Shown piece after piece: positions 35,486-45,312 of a stretch of 64,000 nucleotides of DNA. The position numbers and the translations under genes were made by a program. The DNA is from CAYTLW01 sp964438735 (GTDB taxonomy: Bacteria > Myxococcota_A > UBA9042). Numbering within the stretch: the first letter of the stretch is position 1; every line of letters begins with the position of its first letter. Location: the NCBI GenBank assembly GCA_964438735.1, contig CAYTLW010000003.1, positions 62,001 through 126,000 of the forward strand. Direction: 5' to 3'. Below the pieces are notes generated by a model, which made no database searches, was not told the DNA's origin, and worked only from the letters and a program-made list of their open reading frames with translations.

Positions 35486-37753
35486 TCACGCGCGACCCGG
35501 CGGTGGCGGTGGTGGTGGCGGTGGCTCGTCATCTGACGGCGGTGGTGGCGGCGCTTCGTCTGGCGGAGGCGGCGGCTCTTCCTTGCTGTCATCAGATGGT
35601 GGCTGGTCACCGCCAGGTGGCGGCGGAGGCGGGGGCGCCTCGTCCGACGGCGGCGGTGCCGGCGGCGGCGGACTGTCATCTGACGGCGGAGGCGCGGGAG
35701 CCGGCGGGCTGTCATCTGACGGCGGGGGCGCGGGAGCCGGCGGGCTGTCGTCTGACGGCGGAGGCGCCGGCGGAGGTGGGCTGTCGTCTGATGGCGGAGG
35801 TGCCGGCGCAGGCGCGCTATCACCCGGTGGAGGCGGAGGCGGAGGCGCGGACTGTCCATCGTCCGCTGGCGGTGCAGGTGGTGTCGGCTCGCCATCCGAC
35901 GGCGGAGGCGGAGGTGGCGGTGAGTCGCTATCGGCTGGCGCCGCAGGCTGATCGCCGCCAGGCGGAGGCGGCGGAGGCGGCGCGGGCTGGTCACCACCGG
36001 GCGGCGGGGGTGCGGGCGCGTCACCACCACCATCGGCGGGGGCGGAGATGCCGGTCGGCGAGGCTTCGGCGGCGAGTTTGGCCGCCTCTGCAGCCTGGCG
36101 CGCCTCTTCTTCGAGCCGCTTCTTCTCTGCCTCGGCTTCTTCCTTGCGCTTCTCCTCTTCCATACGAATGCGCTCGGCTTCCTGCTCCTTGGCCGACTCG
36201 ATCTCTGCCTTGCGCTGGTCTACGGCAATCTTGCGAAGGTTGTTGGCCTCGTTGATGTAGTCGTCAACGGGATCCTTCGTCTTGCGCGAGCCCGAACCGC
36301 CCAACTGTCGGTATTTGCTGAAGTAGTCCTTGGCCACGTCGTAGCGCTGGATTTGGTCCTGCATCAAGGACTTGTTCTCCAGGTACAGGATGCCCATGTT
36401 GAACTGCGGCACTGGGTGGCTGGGATTGAGCTTCATGGCCGATTCGTACTGCTTCTTCGCCTGTGCGGCGCGATCCGGCAACTGGCTGATTCGATATGCA
36501 TTGCCCAGGTTCACGCGGGCGTCGAACGACTGCGGGCGGAGCTCGAGCGCCTTGGTCAACGCGGCGATGGCATCCTCGCCCTTCTTGGCGACGATCCAGG
36601 TGACGCCGAGGTTGTTCCATGCCTCGAAGTAATGCGGCCGATACTCAACGGCCTTGCCGAAGTGCCTTCGCGCCTCTTCGTAGCGCTCCTTGGCCAGCGC
36701 AATCTTGCCGTACAGGTAGTAGATATGGGCCAGCCCTTCATCGCGACCGACCGACTCGGCGTCGATCCCCGCCAGGCCGTCGCTACCACGAGCGCGCCGA
36801 CGGTCGTACTTGCTGACGGGTGCCGCACCTTCGGCGGTGGGCTGCTTGTCCTTGCTGTCATCGGCCGCGGTGTACAGATCGTACGCCTTGTTCAGCGACA
36901 ACAGGGCGAGGCCCTCCCGGTTCAAACCGAGGTAGATTTCGCCCATGATGCGAAGCAGTTCTGGATTCTGATAGTCGAGCTTCAAGGCCGAAATGGCGGT
37001 ATCGAGCGCCTGCCGATAGTCACCCATCGCCGCCTGCACCATGGCCTTGGCGCCGAGCAGCATCACGTCTGTCGAGCGACTCAGCAGGCCGCGCGAGACG
37101 GCCTCCATGGCGGCGGACTTGTTGTCCTTGCGCAAGTGCACCACCGACAGCAGCACCGTGGCGCGGCTGAACGTGGGGTTGAGCTCGATGGCCTTGTCCA
37201 GGCTCTTGATGGCCTCGTCGTTGTTGCCCTCATGCCACTGGATGAAGCCCAGGTTGTACCAGGCGCTCGCCGATTTGGGGTCCTGCTGGGTGGCGTTGAT
37301 GAAGCGCTGTCGGGCGTCGAAGTAGTTGTTGTTGGCGATCAGGGTCAACCCTTCCTGCATGGAAGCGTCGGCGGGTGACGAACCATGCTTGACCATGGTC
37401 TTGGGCGTCTTGGGCTTGTCGGGCTCAGCAGCGTCTCCTCCGGCTGCGGCGTCGGTCGGGGACGCGCCGGCTGGCGCCGCTGCTGCAGCTGCGGGTTCCT
37501 TGGGCTGATCTCCAGGCGGGGGAGGGGGCGCCGGCTGGTCGGCCGCGACCTTGTCCTCGGCAGCCGGACCGTCTTCGTCGACCGGCGGCGGCGGCGGGGG
37601 CTCATCGTCCGTGGCGCCGTCTATCGGTGCGTCGGCCAGCGGAATCGATGGCGCAGTTTCGGGCGCACCACAAGCCCACATGCCGGTCAGCAAGGCCGCC
37701 AGGAAGATTCGCCACCCGCGATTGCAGCGGGCATGTCTACGTGCCTGCCTCAT
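35486..37753 (-). CDS. TPR lipoprotein with Pro-rich C-terminal repeats (GltE-like)
   Basis: A 755-aa protein. The ATG at 37753 overlaps the preceding stop by 4 nt and gives a signal peptide ending MWAC (Cys28), so it is probably a lipoprotein. After an Ala/Pro/Glu-rich stretch come TPR motifs (about 130-470; e.g. ASAWYNLGFIQWHEGNNDEA and AHIYYLYGKIALAKERYEEA), then a charged helix (about 490-560, EEEKRKEEAEAEKKRLEEE) and a Pro-rich tail of about 185 aa with 12-aa repeats such as SPPAPAPPPSDD. Architecture is close to TPR lipoproteins (AglT/GltE) of myxobacterial gliding complexes, but TPR lipoproteins are hard to tell apart, so treat that as a lead. Confidence 0.78.
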   Translation of the reverse strand: MRQARRHARCNRGWRIFLAALLTGMWACGAPETAPSIPLADAPIDGATDDEPPPPPPVDEDGPAAEDKVAADQPAPPPPPGDQPKEPAAAAAAPAGASPTDAAAGGDAAEPDKPKTPKTMVKHGSSPADASMQEGLTLIANNNYFDARQRFINATQQDPKSASAWYNLGFIQWHEGNNDEAIKSLDKAIELNPTFSRATVLLSVVHLRKDNKSAAMEAVSRGLLSRSTDVMLLGAKAMVQAAMGDYRQALDTAISALKLDYQNPELLRIMGEIYLGLNREGLALLSLNKAYDLYTAADDSKDKQPTAEGAAPVSKYDRRRARGSDGLAGIDAESVGRDEGLAHIYYLYGKIALAKERYEEARRHFGKAVEYRPHYFEAWNNLGVTWIVAKKGEDAIAALTKALELRPQSFDARVNLGNAYRISQLPDRAAQAKKQYESAMKLNPSHPVPQFNMGILYLENKSLMQDQIQRYDVAKDYFSKYRQLGGSGSRKTKDPVDDYINEANNLRKIAVDQRKAEIESAKEQEAERIRMEEEKRKEEAEAEKKRLEEEARQAAEAAKLAAEASPTGISAPADGGGDAPAPPPPGGDQPAPPPPPPPGGDQPAAPADSDSPPPPPPPSDGEPTPPAPPADDGQSAPPPPPPPGDSAPAPAPPPSDDSPPPPAPPPSDDSPPAPAPPPSDDSPPAPAPPPSDDSPPPPAPPPSDEAPPPPPPPGGDQPPSDDSKEEPPPPPDEAPPPPPSDDEPPPPPPPPPGRA
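35638..35832 (-). repeat. 36-bp coding minisatellite (Pro-rich tail)
   Basis: A 36-bp unit recurs five to six times in exact register (unit anchors at about 35637, 35673, 35709, 35745, 35781, 35817), coding for 12-aa repeats of the type SPPAPAPPPSDD. The periodicity is three-fold in frame and every copy is translated, so it is a length-variable coding repeat and not a CRISPR array. Confidence 0.8.
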
Positions 37754-40700
37754 CGCAGCTCCTTCTCCGCCTCCGGGGCGATTCCGGGCGGATCGACGAC
37801 CATCCGCCTGGCCTCCTTCAACAACGGGTACTCCGCGGGCTTGTACTTGTTGATAGCCACCCGCAACTTGGTCACCCACTCGTTCACAACGCCCTTGGCG
37901 ATGGCATCCTTCATGGCCACCTCGAGCGAGCTGATGGCGTGGTTCTCGATCGGGCCGCCGAAGTTCTCCAACGCCTCCTCGTAAGCCATCTCCTGATCTT
38001 CATCCAGGTCGGACGGACGGGGCGCGTTGTAGATGGTCCGCGCCAGGTGGGTCAGCACCTGCGAGCGATACAAGAACGCTGCGTACGACCAGTCTCGCGA
38101 GCCATAGGCTGCGACCCGATCGCGGTAGTCGTTGTAGAGTCCGCCGACCCGCTTCTCCACCTTCTGGCCGGTGGCCGGATCCTTGACCTTCTTCAGGTCA
38201 CCGGTAGCGCCGGCGATCATGGCCTTGACCTGCTTCTGCAGGTCCATGATCCGCTTGGAGGGCCGCAGCCGCTTGTTCTCCTTGAGCTTCGTAGCCAGGA
38301 ACTTGTTGTAGCGCGGCTCCATCAAGCGGAACTCGGCCTCGGCCGCCGCGCGGGCTTCGGGGCCGCCGTTCTGCTCGAATCCACCCTTGGTGAAGGCGGC
38401 GAGGATCCGGTTCCACTCCCTGACTTCGTTCTTCCGGTCGCCGCGCGAGCGGTAGATGTGGGCGATCTCGACCATCGAGCGGAAGATCTTGGAGCTGACC
38501 TTGGGGTCGCCGGTGTACTTCTTGTTGTAGGCGCGGAGCTCTTTGATGTAGCCGTTGGTATCGCCCATCTTCTTGTAGGCCTCTGGAACTCGCCAGGCGG
38601 CCTGGTAGACGTCTTCTTTCTTGTCGGGCTTGCTGGCGAAGCGCTTGATGATCTCGCGATTCAACTCCACCGACAGATTCCAGTTGCTGTTGAAATACGC
38701 CAGCTTCGCGGCGTTCAACAACGCGTTCTCACCGTCCTTGCTGCCCGGGTCCAACTCGTAGAGACGGCGATAGTTGGCGATGGACTCCGGAATTCGGAAG
38801 AAGTCGAACTGCAGCGCTGCGCGGGTCTTGATGACCGTCATCAGACGCTTGTGGTTCTTCTTCTTCTCCTTGGCGTCCTTCTCCGTCTTGTTCACCTCTT
38901 CGAGCATCTTCTCCGCTTCGTCGAGCACGTCGAAGCACTTATTCCAACGCTGCGCCTTGTAATAGAGCAGCTGCGCGTTCATCAGCGAAGCAAGCTTCTG
39001 CTCGGTGCTCTTGGTGCGCGCCCGCAGGGTGCGATACTCGTCGCCCGCCTCCTCGAAGATCTTGCGCGCCTTCTTGTGCTCCATGTTGGCTTCGACCGGG
39101 TCCGCTGAGGCTTCGGCCATCTTGTGCTGCTCTTCGCCTTCCTTGAGCAACTGGTCGGCATGGCGGGCCAGGACGCCGAGGCTGAACACCTCGATCTGCT
39201 CCCGAATCGCCTTGATCTGCTCTGCCTTGCCCAGGTTGTGCTCCTCGATGTACTTGGCCACCGTCTTGAGTTCGTCGTAGTCGCGCTCGATTTCATAGGA
39301 CGTCAGCAGGTTCTTGGCCGCCTCGATGGCCTGCTCGGACTTGGGGTGGTTCTTCATGATCCACCAGAAGCGCACCCGGCTCGACCAGAACGGCGCCTTG
39401 ATGCCGTCCGTAGCGCCCTCTTTCCACTCGTCGAAATGGCGATTCTTGTACAGCAATTCTGCCGACTTCAGGGCCAGCTTCACCGCGCGATCGGGCTCCT
39501 TGACGTTCTCTCGCCCGCTGGCGATGTAGCCGTCGACCGACTGCAGCCACTCCACCACCGCTTTGGCCAGGGGCTGTCGGCCCACGCGCACGATCTTGGT
39601 CGAGTTCTTGGTGGCCTCGGCATCCTTTTCATCCTGCGCCGAGCTGGGCCGGATCTCCGGCACCATGCGCACTGGCAGCCGATCGGGATCGTCCACGGCA
39701 AAGGCGGCGCGAGCGTTCAGGATGCGCTCGGTGGCAATGATCGAGGAGAACGCGGCCTCCTCGGTGTAGTCCAGGGGCACGCCCTCGTCATCCTTGCCCT
39801 TGTCGCCCTTCCAATCGCGGACCATGTTGAAGTATTTTACCGACTTGTGCAGTGATTCGCAGGCCGCCTTGATCTCCAATTGGGCGTCGGCTGGATAGGC
39901 CATCAGCTCGCCGTCAGCACCGGTGAGCAGCTCGCCGTCCTTGGTGCGCAGTCCGTCGCAGCGACGACCGGCGAAGAAGAGGACGTCGGCCAGGGTCCAG
40001 GCCAGGTCGTAGGCGCCAGTCGCTTCGGGATCGGCCAGCAACAGGGTCTCGTATTCCTTGGCCGCCTCACCGTACTTGCGCAGGGCCATCTCCTCGTTGC
40101 CGGAGGCGCGCAATCCCTGGGCCTGGGAGTGGATGAGCTTGGCGAAGTTCAGGCGCACCTGGGCGACCATCTCGTCCACCTGACGGGCCAGGTCCTTATC
40201 CTCGCCCCACTTGTTGTGCCATTCGCTACCCTTGGCAAACAACTTCAGGTACTTGCGCCGCTCTGCCACCTGCTCATCCATGGCACCTTCGGCGAGTTCG
40301 AGGCCCAACTTCGCTTCTGCGTCGTTGGGATTCTTCTTCAGGTCGGCACGGAAGCTGGTCACCGCCGCGGCGAGCAGGTCGGTGGCCCGGATGATCTTTC
40401 GCTGAATCGACTGCGCCTCCCGCTCCAACGGGTACCTGTCGACCACGTGGCGGAGCACGATGAGGCCTTGCCGGTAGTAGTCATCCTCGGCCTGCTCCAT
40501 CAGCGCGTTGCCATAGACCATCAGCACTTCCCGCACGTAGGGCATGTCCTTGGTCAGGCGTTTGCGCACATCGGCGCGGGCCGACAGGGAGGCTTCCAGC
40601 GAGGCGAGGACCGGACCCTGGTAGAGGTCCTTCCAGTTGGGGAAGTCCTCGGTCTTGGGCTCCAATACTGAAGAGGTGTACAGGCGGGGCCGCAGGCGCG

Positions 40701-41841
40701 GATCGACCATGACGCAATCGCCCTTGGAATCCTCTTCGCCAAAGTCCGCGCAGCCATCGTCATCCCATGACGGCTCAGCCAGCGATTTGGCGAGATACTC
40801 GATCGCCTCCTGACGCAGTCCGCTGTCCTGCTTGGACTTGATGTTGCCGGCAGCAGCGTAGTGCTCGATGAGTGTCTGGAACCAGCCCACTGCGGCCGGG
40901 TAGCGATACATTTGGAAGTAGGACCAACCCAATTTGTACAGCGCCAGGCCGTACATCTTCGAATCTTTGTTCGCCGCGGCGCGCTTGTAGGCGCTCGCAG
41001 CCTGCTCGAACTCGTTGTTGTCGAAGTACATCTCGCCGACCCGCAGCCAGGCTTCGGCGACGTAGCGAGACTTGGGATACTGCTTGCCCAGCGAGGAGAG
41101 CGTGGCGATGGACTTGTCGAATTCGCCCATCTCCGCCTCGCAGAAGCCCTGCAGGTAGAGCGCGGCATCGGCGTTGCGATACTCCGGCCAACGGCGTGGC
41201 AGCCGAACGCCGGCGAGCTTGCCGCTGAGGGAGTCCATCTTCGTGCCGGCGGGCAGCCAGTGCAGGTACTTGTACAGGGCGATGGAGCGCTGGAACTCCT
41301 TGTCCTTGTCGGTCGGCGGATCGAGGATCTTACCGCGATTATACAGGTTCATCTTCTCGTCGAAGCTGTCCTGGGCGAGGTTGTATTCGGCGATGCTGTC
41401 CTCGTAGTACAGCTCGGCGAGCCGGAACATGGCGTCCGGCGTGTATCGGTCGTGGGCGCGATGGCGGAAGATGAAGGACTCCAGGCGCGCGATCGCTTCC
41501 TTACGAAGCTTGAACTGCACCTTGTCGATCTCGTCGATCTGGGTCTGGTACGTGCCGGCGATCTTCTTCTGACGCTTGCCAATCTCGTCCGAGATGAACT
41601 CGCGCACCTCGTCGCGGTACTCGCTGGCCGCTCGCTTGTACAAAGCGAAGGCTGCCATGAACTGCGCGGCCTCGGACTTCATGCGCGCCGGATCATCCAA
41701 CAGATCGCCGACGTCGCCCCGATAACGCGGCATCCTGGACTGCGCGATCGCGGTGGTCGCGCTCAAGCCCAGGCCACAGATCACCAGACTGGCGACGATG
41801 AGCCGCCCCCTGCCGACAGGCCAACGATCGCCGGGAATCAT
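37750..41841 (-). CDS. Very large secreted TPR protein (1363 aa), GltD-like
   Basis: A 1363-aa exported protein with a signal peptide ending TTAIAQS (about residue 33). Nearly the whole mature chain is alpha-helical repeats: TPR-like units such as DAMFRLAELYYEDSIAEYNLA, AEAWLRVGEMYFDNNEFEQA and AALYKLGWSYFQMYRYPAA, then longer helical stretches with heptad patterns (about 880-1010). Charge is high and there is no catalytic motif. Large periplasmic TPR proteins in this order (TPR, giant TPR, TPR lipoprotein) occur in myxobacterial Glt gliding complexes and relatives in non-gliding bacteria. It overlaps both neighbours by 4 nt. A scaffold role is inferred. Confidence 0.78.
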   Translation of the reverse strand: MIPGDRWPVGRGRLIVASLVICGLGLSATTAIAQSRMPRYRGDVGDLLDDPARMKSEAAQFMAAFALYKRAASEYRDEVREFISDEIGKRQKKIAGTYQTQIDEIDKVQFKLRKEAIARLESFIFRHRAHDRYTPDAMFRLAELYYEDSIAEYNLAQDSFDEKMNLYNRGKILDPPTDKDKEFQRSIALYKYLHWLPAGTKMDSLSGKLAGVRLPRRWPEYRNADAALYLQGFCEAEMGEFDKSIATLSSLGKQYPKSRYVAEAWLRVGEMYFDNNEFEQAASAYKRAAANKDSKMYGLALYKLGWSYFQMYRYPAAVGWFQTLIEHYAAAGNIKSKQDSGLRQEAIEYLAKSLAEPSWDDDGCADFGEEDSKGDCVMVDPRLRPRLYTSSVLEPKTEDFPNWKDLYQGPVLASLEASLSARADVRKRLTKDMPYVREVLMVYGNALMEQAEDDYYRQGLIVLRHVVDRYPLEREAQSIQRKIIRATDLLAAAVTSFRADLKKNPNDAEAKLGLELAEGAMDEQVAERRKYLKLFAKGSEWHNKWGEDKDLARQVDEMVAQVRLNFAKLIHSQAQGLRASGNEEMALRKYGEAAKEYETLLLADPEATGAYDLAWTLADVLFFAGRRCDGLRTKDGELLTGADGELMAYPADAQLEIKAACESLHKSVKYFNMVRDWKGDKGKDDEGVPLDYTEEAAFSSIIATERILNARAAFAVDDPDRLPVRMVPEIRPSSAQDEKDAEATKNSTKIVRVGRQPLAKAVVEWLQSVDGYIASGRENVKEPDRAVKLALKSAELLYKNRHFDEWKEGATDGIKAPFWSSRVRFWWIMKNHPKSEQAIEAAKNLLTSYEIERDYDELKTVAKYIEEHNLGKAEQIKAIREQIEVFSLGVLARHADQLLKEGEEQHKMAEASADPVEANMEHKKARKIFEEAGDEYRTLRARTKSTEQKLASLMNAQLLYYKAQRWNKCFDVLDEAEKMLEEVNKTEKDAKEKKKNHKRLMTVIKTRAALQFDFFRIPESIANYRRLYELDPGSKDGENALLNAAKLAYFNSNWNLSVELNREIIKRFASKPDKKEDVYQAAWRVPEAYKKMGDTNGYIKELRAYNKKYTGDPKVSSKIFRSMVEIAHIYRSRGDRKNEVREWNRILAAFTKGGFEQNGGPEARAAAEAEFRLMEPRYNKFLATKLKENKRLRPSKRIMDLQKQVKAMIAGATGDLKKVKDPATGQKVEKRVGGLYNDYRDRVAAYGSRDWSYAAFLYRSQVLTHLARTIYNAPRPSDLDEDQEMAYEEALENFGGPIENHAISSLEVAMKDAIAKGVVNEWVTKLRVAINKYKPAEYPLLKEARRMVVDPPGIAPEAEKELR

Positions 41842-44297
41842 TGCGCCTCCTCGACGTCGTCATCGCCGGACAGGTCCTCCAGGACCTTCTGCAGGGTCTT
41901 GACCTTCTTTGCGCGATCAGCCTGCAAAGACCTGATCTCCTTTGCCTTGTCCAGCTTTCTCTGCCACGCGACATCGACCAGTCCCAGGTCGGCCTCGAGG
42001 ACGACATCGGCGAGTCTGGTCTGCGCCCGGCGGATCAGCGTGTAGCCCACCGTGCGCGCCAGCTTGCGCGACTGCTCCTCGTAGGAGTTCACCTGGATCT
42101 TGTAGTTGGCGATGTTCCGCTTTTCGATGGCCAGCTGTTTGCCGATCACCGCAGTGCGCTGGGCAGCGCGTCGGCCAATCTGGCCGTAGAGCTTGCCGAT
42201 CTGGACCAGGCCTTCATCGAGCAGCCCGCGAACGATGCGCAGACGCGACCTCTGGGAGTTGTAGCGATTCACGCGCGCGAGCGCGTTGGCGTAGATCTGC
42301 TGCTCGGCCCGTTGCGCCGAGAGCAACGCCCCGCGGACCTTGGCTTCATCGCGACTGACCTTATCACCGGGCCGACCCGTGGTGCTCGCCCGTATCTCCA
42401 CGTCGTTGGCCAGCCCATCAACAAGTCGGAAAACGCGACGCAATTCGTCCTTCTCCTGCTGCAATCCGGCGCGAATCTCGGCCTCGCGTTCCTTGCCGAG
42501 GGCGAGGCCCTGGGTGCCGTAGACGCGCTCGTTGAGCATCTTCTCGATGGCCAGGATCTGGTCTCTGAGTGAGGCGAGGGCGGACTTGAGCAGGCTGATC
42601 TGTGCCGACAGGTCGTTGAAGACGTTGGCGACGCGATTCTGGCGCATCTCCCAGGCCCGGGCGGTGGGCGGGATCTTGGCAAAGGCCGCGCGCAGGCGCT
42701 GGCGCTCGCGCTTGAGGTGTTCAGCCTTGCGCTTTTCGTCTTCGTTCATGGCCGGCAGCGCGTTCTTGCGCATCAGCTCCACGACGCGTTCGCCGATGGA
42801 GACGATGCGATTCTCGTTCTCGACGAGCTTCAGCCAGCCGTCTTTGAGCGAGGGGAACATGTCGAGCCGATTGCCTTCCTTCAGCGCCGCCTCGATGGTG
42901 CGGGCGATGCGATCGGAGATGCGAACGTCGCGTTTTTCGGCGCTCATCTCGTCGAACAACCCGACGACGCGCCCCATGTCCTCGTCACGCTCGATGAATC
43001 GGGCCACGCGCTGCGAGACCGGTCGCACGACGGAGTACTCGTCAGAGCCTCGGTTGAGCAACCAGGAGAAGAACTGCTCCAGGCGCTCGTTGCTGGACGC
43101 GAATCGTGTCATCTCTCCGGAGATTGCGCTGTAGCGCTCCACCACGTCCTTATAAGCCGAGTCGGCCGAGTCATATTCCTTGGAGATCAGATTGATGCGT
43201 CCGCGCAGCACTGCAGCTTCCACCGCGACCTGGTCGTCGCTCACCGTAAGCAGCAGGATGTCCAACGCTTCCAGTGCCTTCTTGGGCCGTGCTCCGGCGA
43301 CGTAGGTGGCCGCCATCTCGAACAACGCCGCCTCGTAGACGGGCGAATTCCGATCCACCGACTGGTAGTGGAACACCGCATCATCATAAAGCTTCTTCGC
43401 GCGACCCTCGGCCTGCTTCTGCTCTTCGGGCTTGCGCAGAGCGGCGACCGAGGCCTTGGAATCATTGCCCCGCTTGAGGAAGATTCGACCCAGGGCGAGG
43501 TTGCAATAGTCGACCACGACCTGCTTGGGCCGGCGATCCTTGTCACCGGTCTTCGCTGCGCCGACCACATCCCGGAACTCGCGCACCGCGTCGTCGAGTT
43601 TGCCGGCGTCGACGTGCATGGCGCCGAGATAGAATCGGGCGTTGGGCCAGCGGCGATCGCCGACGCTGATCTGCTCCAGGTACTGCTTGGCCTCCGGGAA
43701 CTGACGCGCGGCGAAGAACGAGCGACCGAATTGGTACATCAGGTCCGACAGGCGGCTGCCTGGCGGAATCGACGACAGGTGGCGGGCGAGCCGCTTGACG
43801 TCCTCAAATCGACGCAGCCGGATCGCGATGTCGACCATGGCCCGCAAGGCGGGCTGGAAGTGTTTGCCGCGCTGCCCACGCAGTACCAGGGAGAGGTATT
43901 TGCCGGCCGCCTTCCAGTTGCGCATGCGGTACAGCGAGTTGCCCAGCATGAACAGGGCGGTCGTGTAGTCGCGGCTGCGCTGGAACTGCTTGTTGTGCAC
44001 CAGGTCCATCAGCTGGACGGTGGCGGTGTTCAGGTTGCCGCGTTCGTAGGCCAGGGTGGCCTCGACAAAGCGTCGATCCAGCGGGTAGCGACGCTCGCGG
44101 GCGATGGCCGTCTGGAGGTCGGAGTCGACCAAACGCACGGCCGCCCGCACGTTGTCGGTGTCGACTTCGATCGCCCGGACCGGATCGTTTGCCTGGGCAA
44201 AAGACGGCACGGCCGCTGCGAGAGCAACGACCAGTGCAAGTGCCCGAAGCTGCGGCACCCGTGACAGGGCGACCGCCTGGACTGCAGTTTGGTTCAT
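41838..44297 (-). CDS. Secreted TPR plus coiled-coil protein (819 aa)
   Basis: An 819-aa exported protein. The signal peptide (residues 1-35, ending PSFAQAN) precedes TPR-like helices (about 75-340, e.g. TALFMLGNSLYRMRNWKAAG and PNARFYLGAMHVDAGKLDDA), then long coiled-coil helices in the C-terminal half (DEKRKAEHLKRERQRLRAAF, about 508-527, then DLSAQISLLKSALASLRDQI). The chain ends in an acidic patch. No enzyme motif is seen. It begins 1 nt inside the stop of the 252-aa gene (TAATG) and overlaps the giant TPR gene by 4 nt, so all are co-translated. Probably a periplasmic scaffold. Confidence 0.77.
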   Translation of the reverse strand: MNQTAVQAVALSRVPQLRALALVVALAAAVPSFAQANDPVRAIEVDTDNVRAAVRLVDSDLQTAIARERRYPLDRRFVEATLAYERGNLNTATVQLMDLVHNKQFQRSRDYTTALFMLGNSLYRMRNWKAAGKYLSLVLRGQRGKHFQPALRAMVDIAIRLRRFEDVKRLARHLSSIPPGSRLSDLMYQFGRSFFAARQFPEAKQYLEQISVGDRRWPNARFYLGAMHVDAGKLDDAVREFRDVVGAAKTGDKDRRPKQVVVDYCNLALGRIFLKRGNDSKASVAALRKPEEQKQAEGRAKKLYDDAVFHYQSVDRNSPVYEAALFEMAATYVAGARPKKALEALDILLLTVSDDQVAVEAAVLRGRINLISKEYDSADSAYKDVVERYSAISGEMTRFASSNERLEQFFSWLLNRGSDEYSVVRPVSQRVARFIERDEDMGRVVGLFDEMSAEKRDVRISDRIARTIEAALKEGNRLDMFPSLKDGWLKLVENENRIVSIGERVVELMRKNALPAMNEDEKRKAEHLKRERQRLRAAFAKIPPTARAWEMRQNRVANVFNDLSAQISLLKSALASLRDQILAIEKMLNERVYGTQGLALGKEREAEIRAGLQQEKDELRRVFRLVDGLANDVEIRASTTGRPGDKVSRDEAKVRGALLSAQRAEQQIYANALARVNRYNSQRSRLRIVRGLLDEGLVQIGKLYGQIGRRAAQRTAVIGKQLAIEKRNIANYKIQVNSYEEQSRKLARTVGYTLIRRAQTRLADVVLEADLGLVDVAWQRKLDKAKEIRSLQADRAKKVKTLQKVLEDLSGDDDVEEAQ

Positions 44298-45055
44298 TAC
44301 TTCGCCGCTGCCTCCGAGCCCTTGCCCTTGGCGCGATTTTGGACCTGTTTGACCTCGTACTTGATGTACGGCTTGTCCTCCAGGTCGGTGCCCACACCGC
44401 CGCGCTCATAGCCGACGACGCTGACCTCCGTCACGCGGCCTTTCGCCGCGTAGAAGGTGTAGGACGACTTGAGCTTGAAGACGTAGCCCTTCAGGTACGA
44501 GAAAAGATTGGAGTTGCCCCGGTAGACGAGTTCGACTGTAAGTGCGTGATTGCCCGGGATGATCGAGCCGTTGTAGATCTCGAATTCGCGGCGCTTCTGC
44601 AGCAAGCCATTCGAGTTGTCCTGGTAATAGATCTTCTTGCCGTCGAGATAGTAGAGCACGCTCTGCAGCTCGAAGAAGGAGCCCATCTCGTTCTTGTGCA
44701 CCAGGATGGAGCGCGACTCGGCGATCACGTTGTCGAGGATCTGCTCCTTGAGCAGCAGAAGGCGGGTCTTCGTCTGAAAGATCCGCTCCTTGATTCCGAC
44801 CACGCGTTCTTCGATCTCACGCAGGCGCGCCTCGTATTGCGCGTCCCCAGCCTTCGGCACCACGACCGGCTTCTTGGCGGCCGGTTTCGCAGCGGGTTTG
44901 GCGGCGGGTTTGGCTGCCGGTTTTGCCGGAGCGGCCGCGGCTGCAGCGGGCTTCGGCGTCGGCGCTGGCGCCGCGGCCTGTGCCCAACCCAACTGGGTCG
45001 AGGCAATGAGCAATGCCAGCGTCAGGCTTGGCGTTCGCAACTGTCGTCTCATCAC
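44297..45055 (-). CDS. Secreted protein with Ala/Lys/Pro repeats, first gene of the TPR operon (GltF-like)
   Basis: A 252-aa exported protein: signal peptide ending QLGWAQA (about residue 26), then a low-complexity Ala/Pro/Lys linker with KPAA units (about 30-68), a coiled coil (about 75-115, ARLREIEERVVGIKERIFQT) and a beta-rich C-terminal part (YNGSIIPGNHALTVELVYRG, YVFKLKSSYTFYAAKGRVTE). A membrane- or wall-adjacent helix plus beta domain in this position looks like GltF of the myxobacterial Glt cluster, without certainty. The promoter at 45208-45236 makes it the operon's first gene, with a leader of about 145 nt. Confidence 0.72.
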   Translation of the reverse strand: MMRRQLRTPSLTLALLIASTQLGWAQAAAPAPTPKPAAAAAAPAKPAAKPAAKPAAKPAAKKPVVVPKAGDAQYEARLREIEERVVGIKERIFQTKTRLLLLKEQILDNVIAESRSILVHKNEMGSFFELQSVLYYLDGKKIYYQDNSNGLLQKRREFEIYNGSIIPGNHALTVELVYRGNSNLFSYLKGYVFKLKSSYTFYAAKGRVTEVSVVGYERGGVGTDLEDKPYIKYEVKQVQNRAKGKGSEAAAK

Positions 45056-45207
45056 ATCCTCTGATCGGCCGTATCGACCCGCCCTTCGGCGCGTCCGCCC
45101 GCCTGGCGGTGGCTTCTACATGTACGTCACTGCGTCCGCGGGATTCGATCTGGCTCCATGGGCGAGCGGGCGCTGTTGCGTACCCCATCTCGACACCGTG
45201 CTGGCCG

Positions 45208-45236
45208 AGTATACGTAGCAGCAGACCGGGCGTCAA
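45208..45236 (-). promoter_or_regulatory. Strong promoter of the TPR operon
   Basis: On the minus strand TTGACG (45231-45236) and TATACT (45208-45213) are separated by exactly 17 nt. It is the only good promoter upstream of the five-gene operon. Transcription would start near 45201, leaving a leader of about 145 nt before the ATG at 45055. Confidence 0.65.
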
Positions 45237-45312
45237 TTCGACAGGCACAATGTAAGCTATTGTTATTACTGCGCAACTCCGCTCATCTTCGAATCTGTTG
45301 CGACCGAAGTTC

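Noticed and set aside
35638..35832. 36-bp periodic repeats resembling a CRISPR array
   Set aside because: The repeats are tandem without unique spacers and are translated as Pro-rich 12-aa units.
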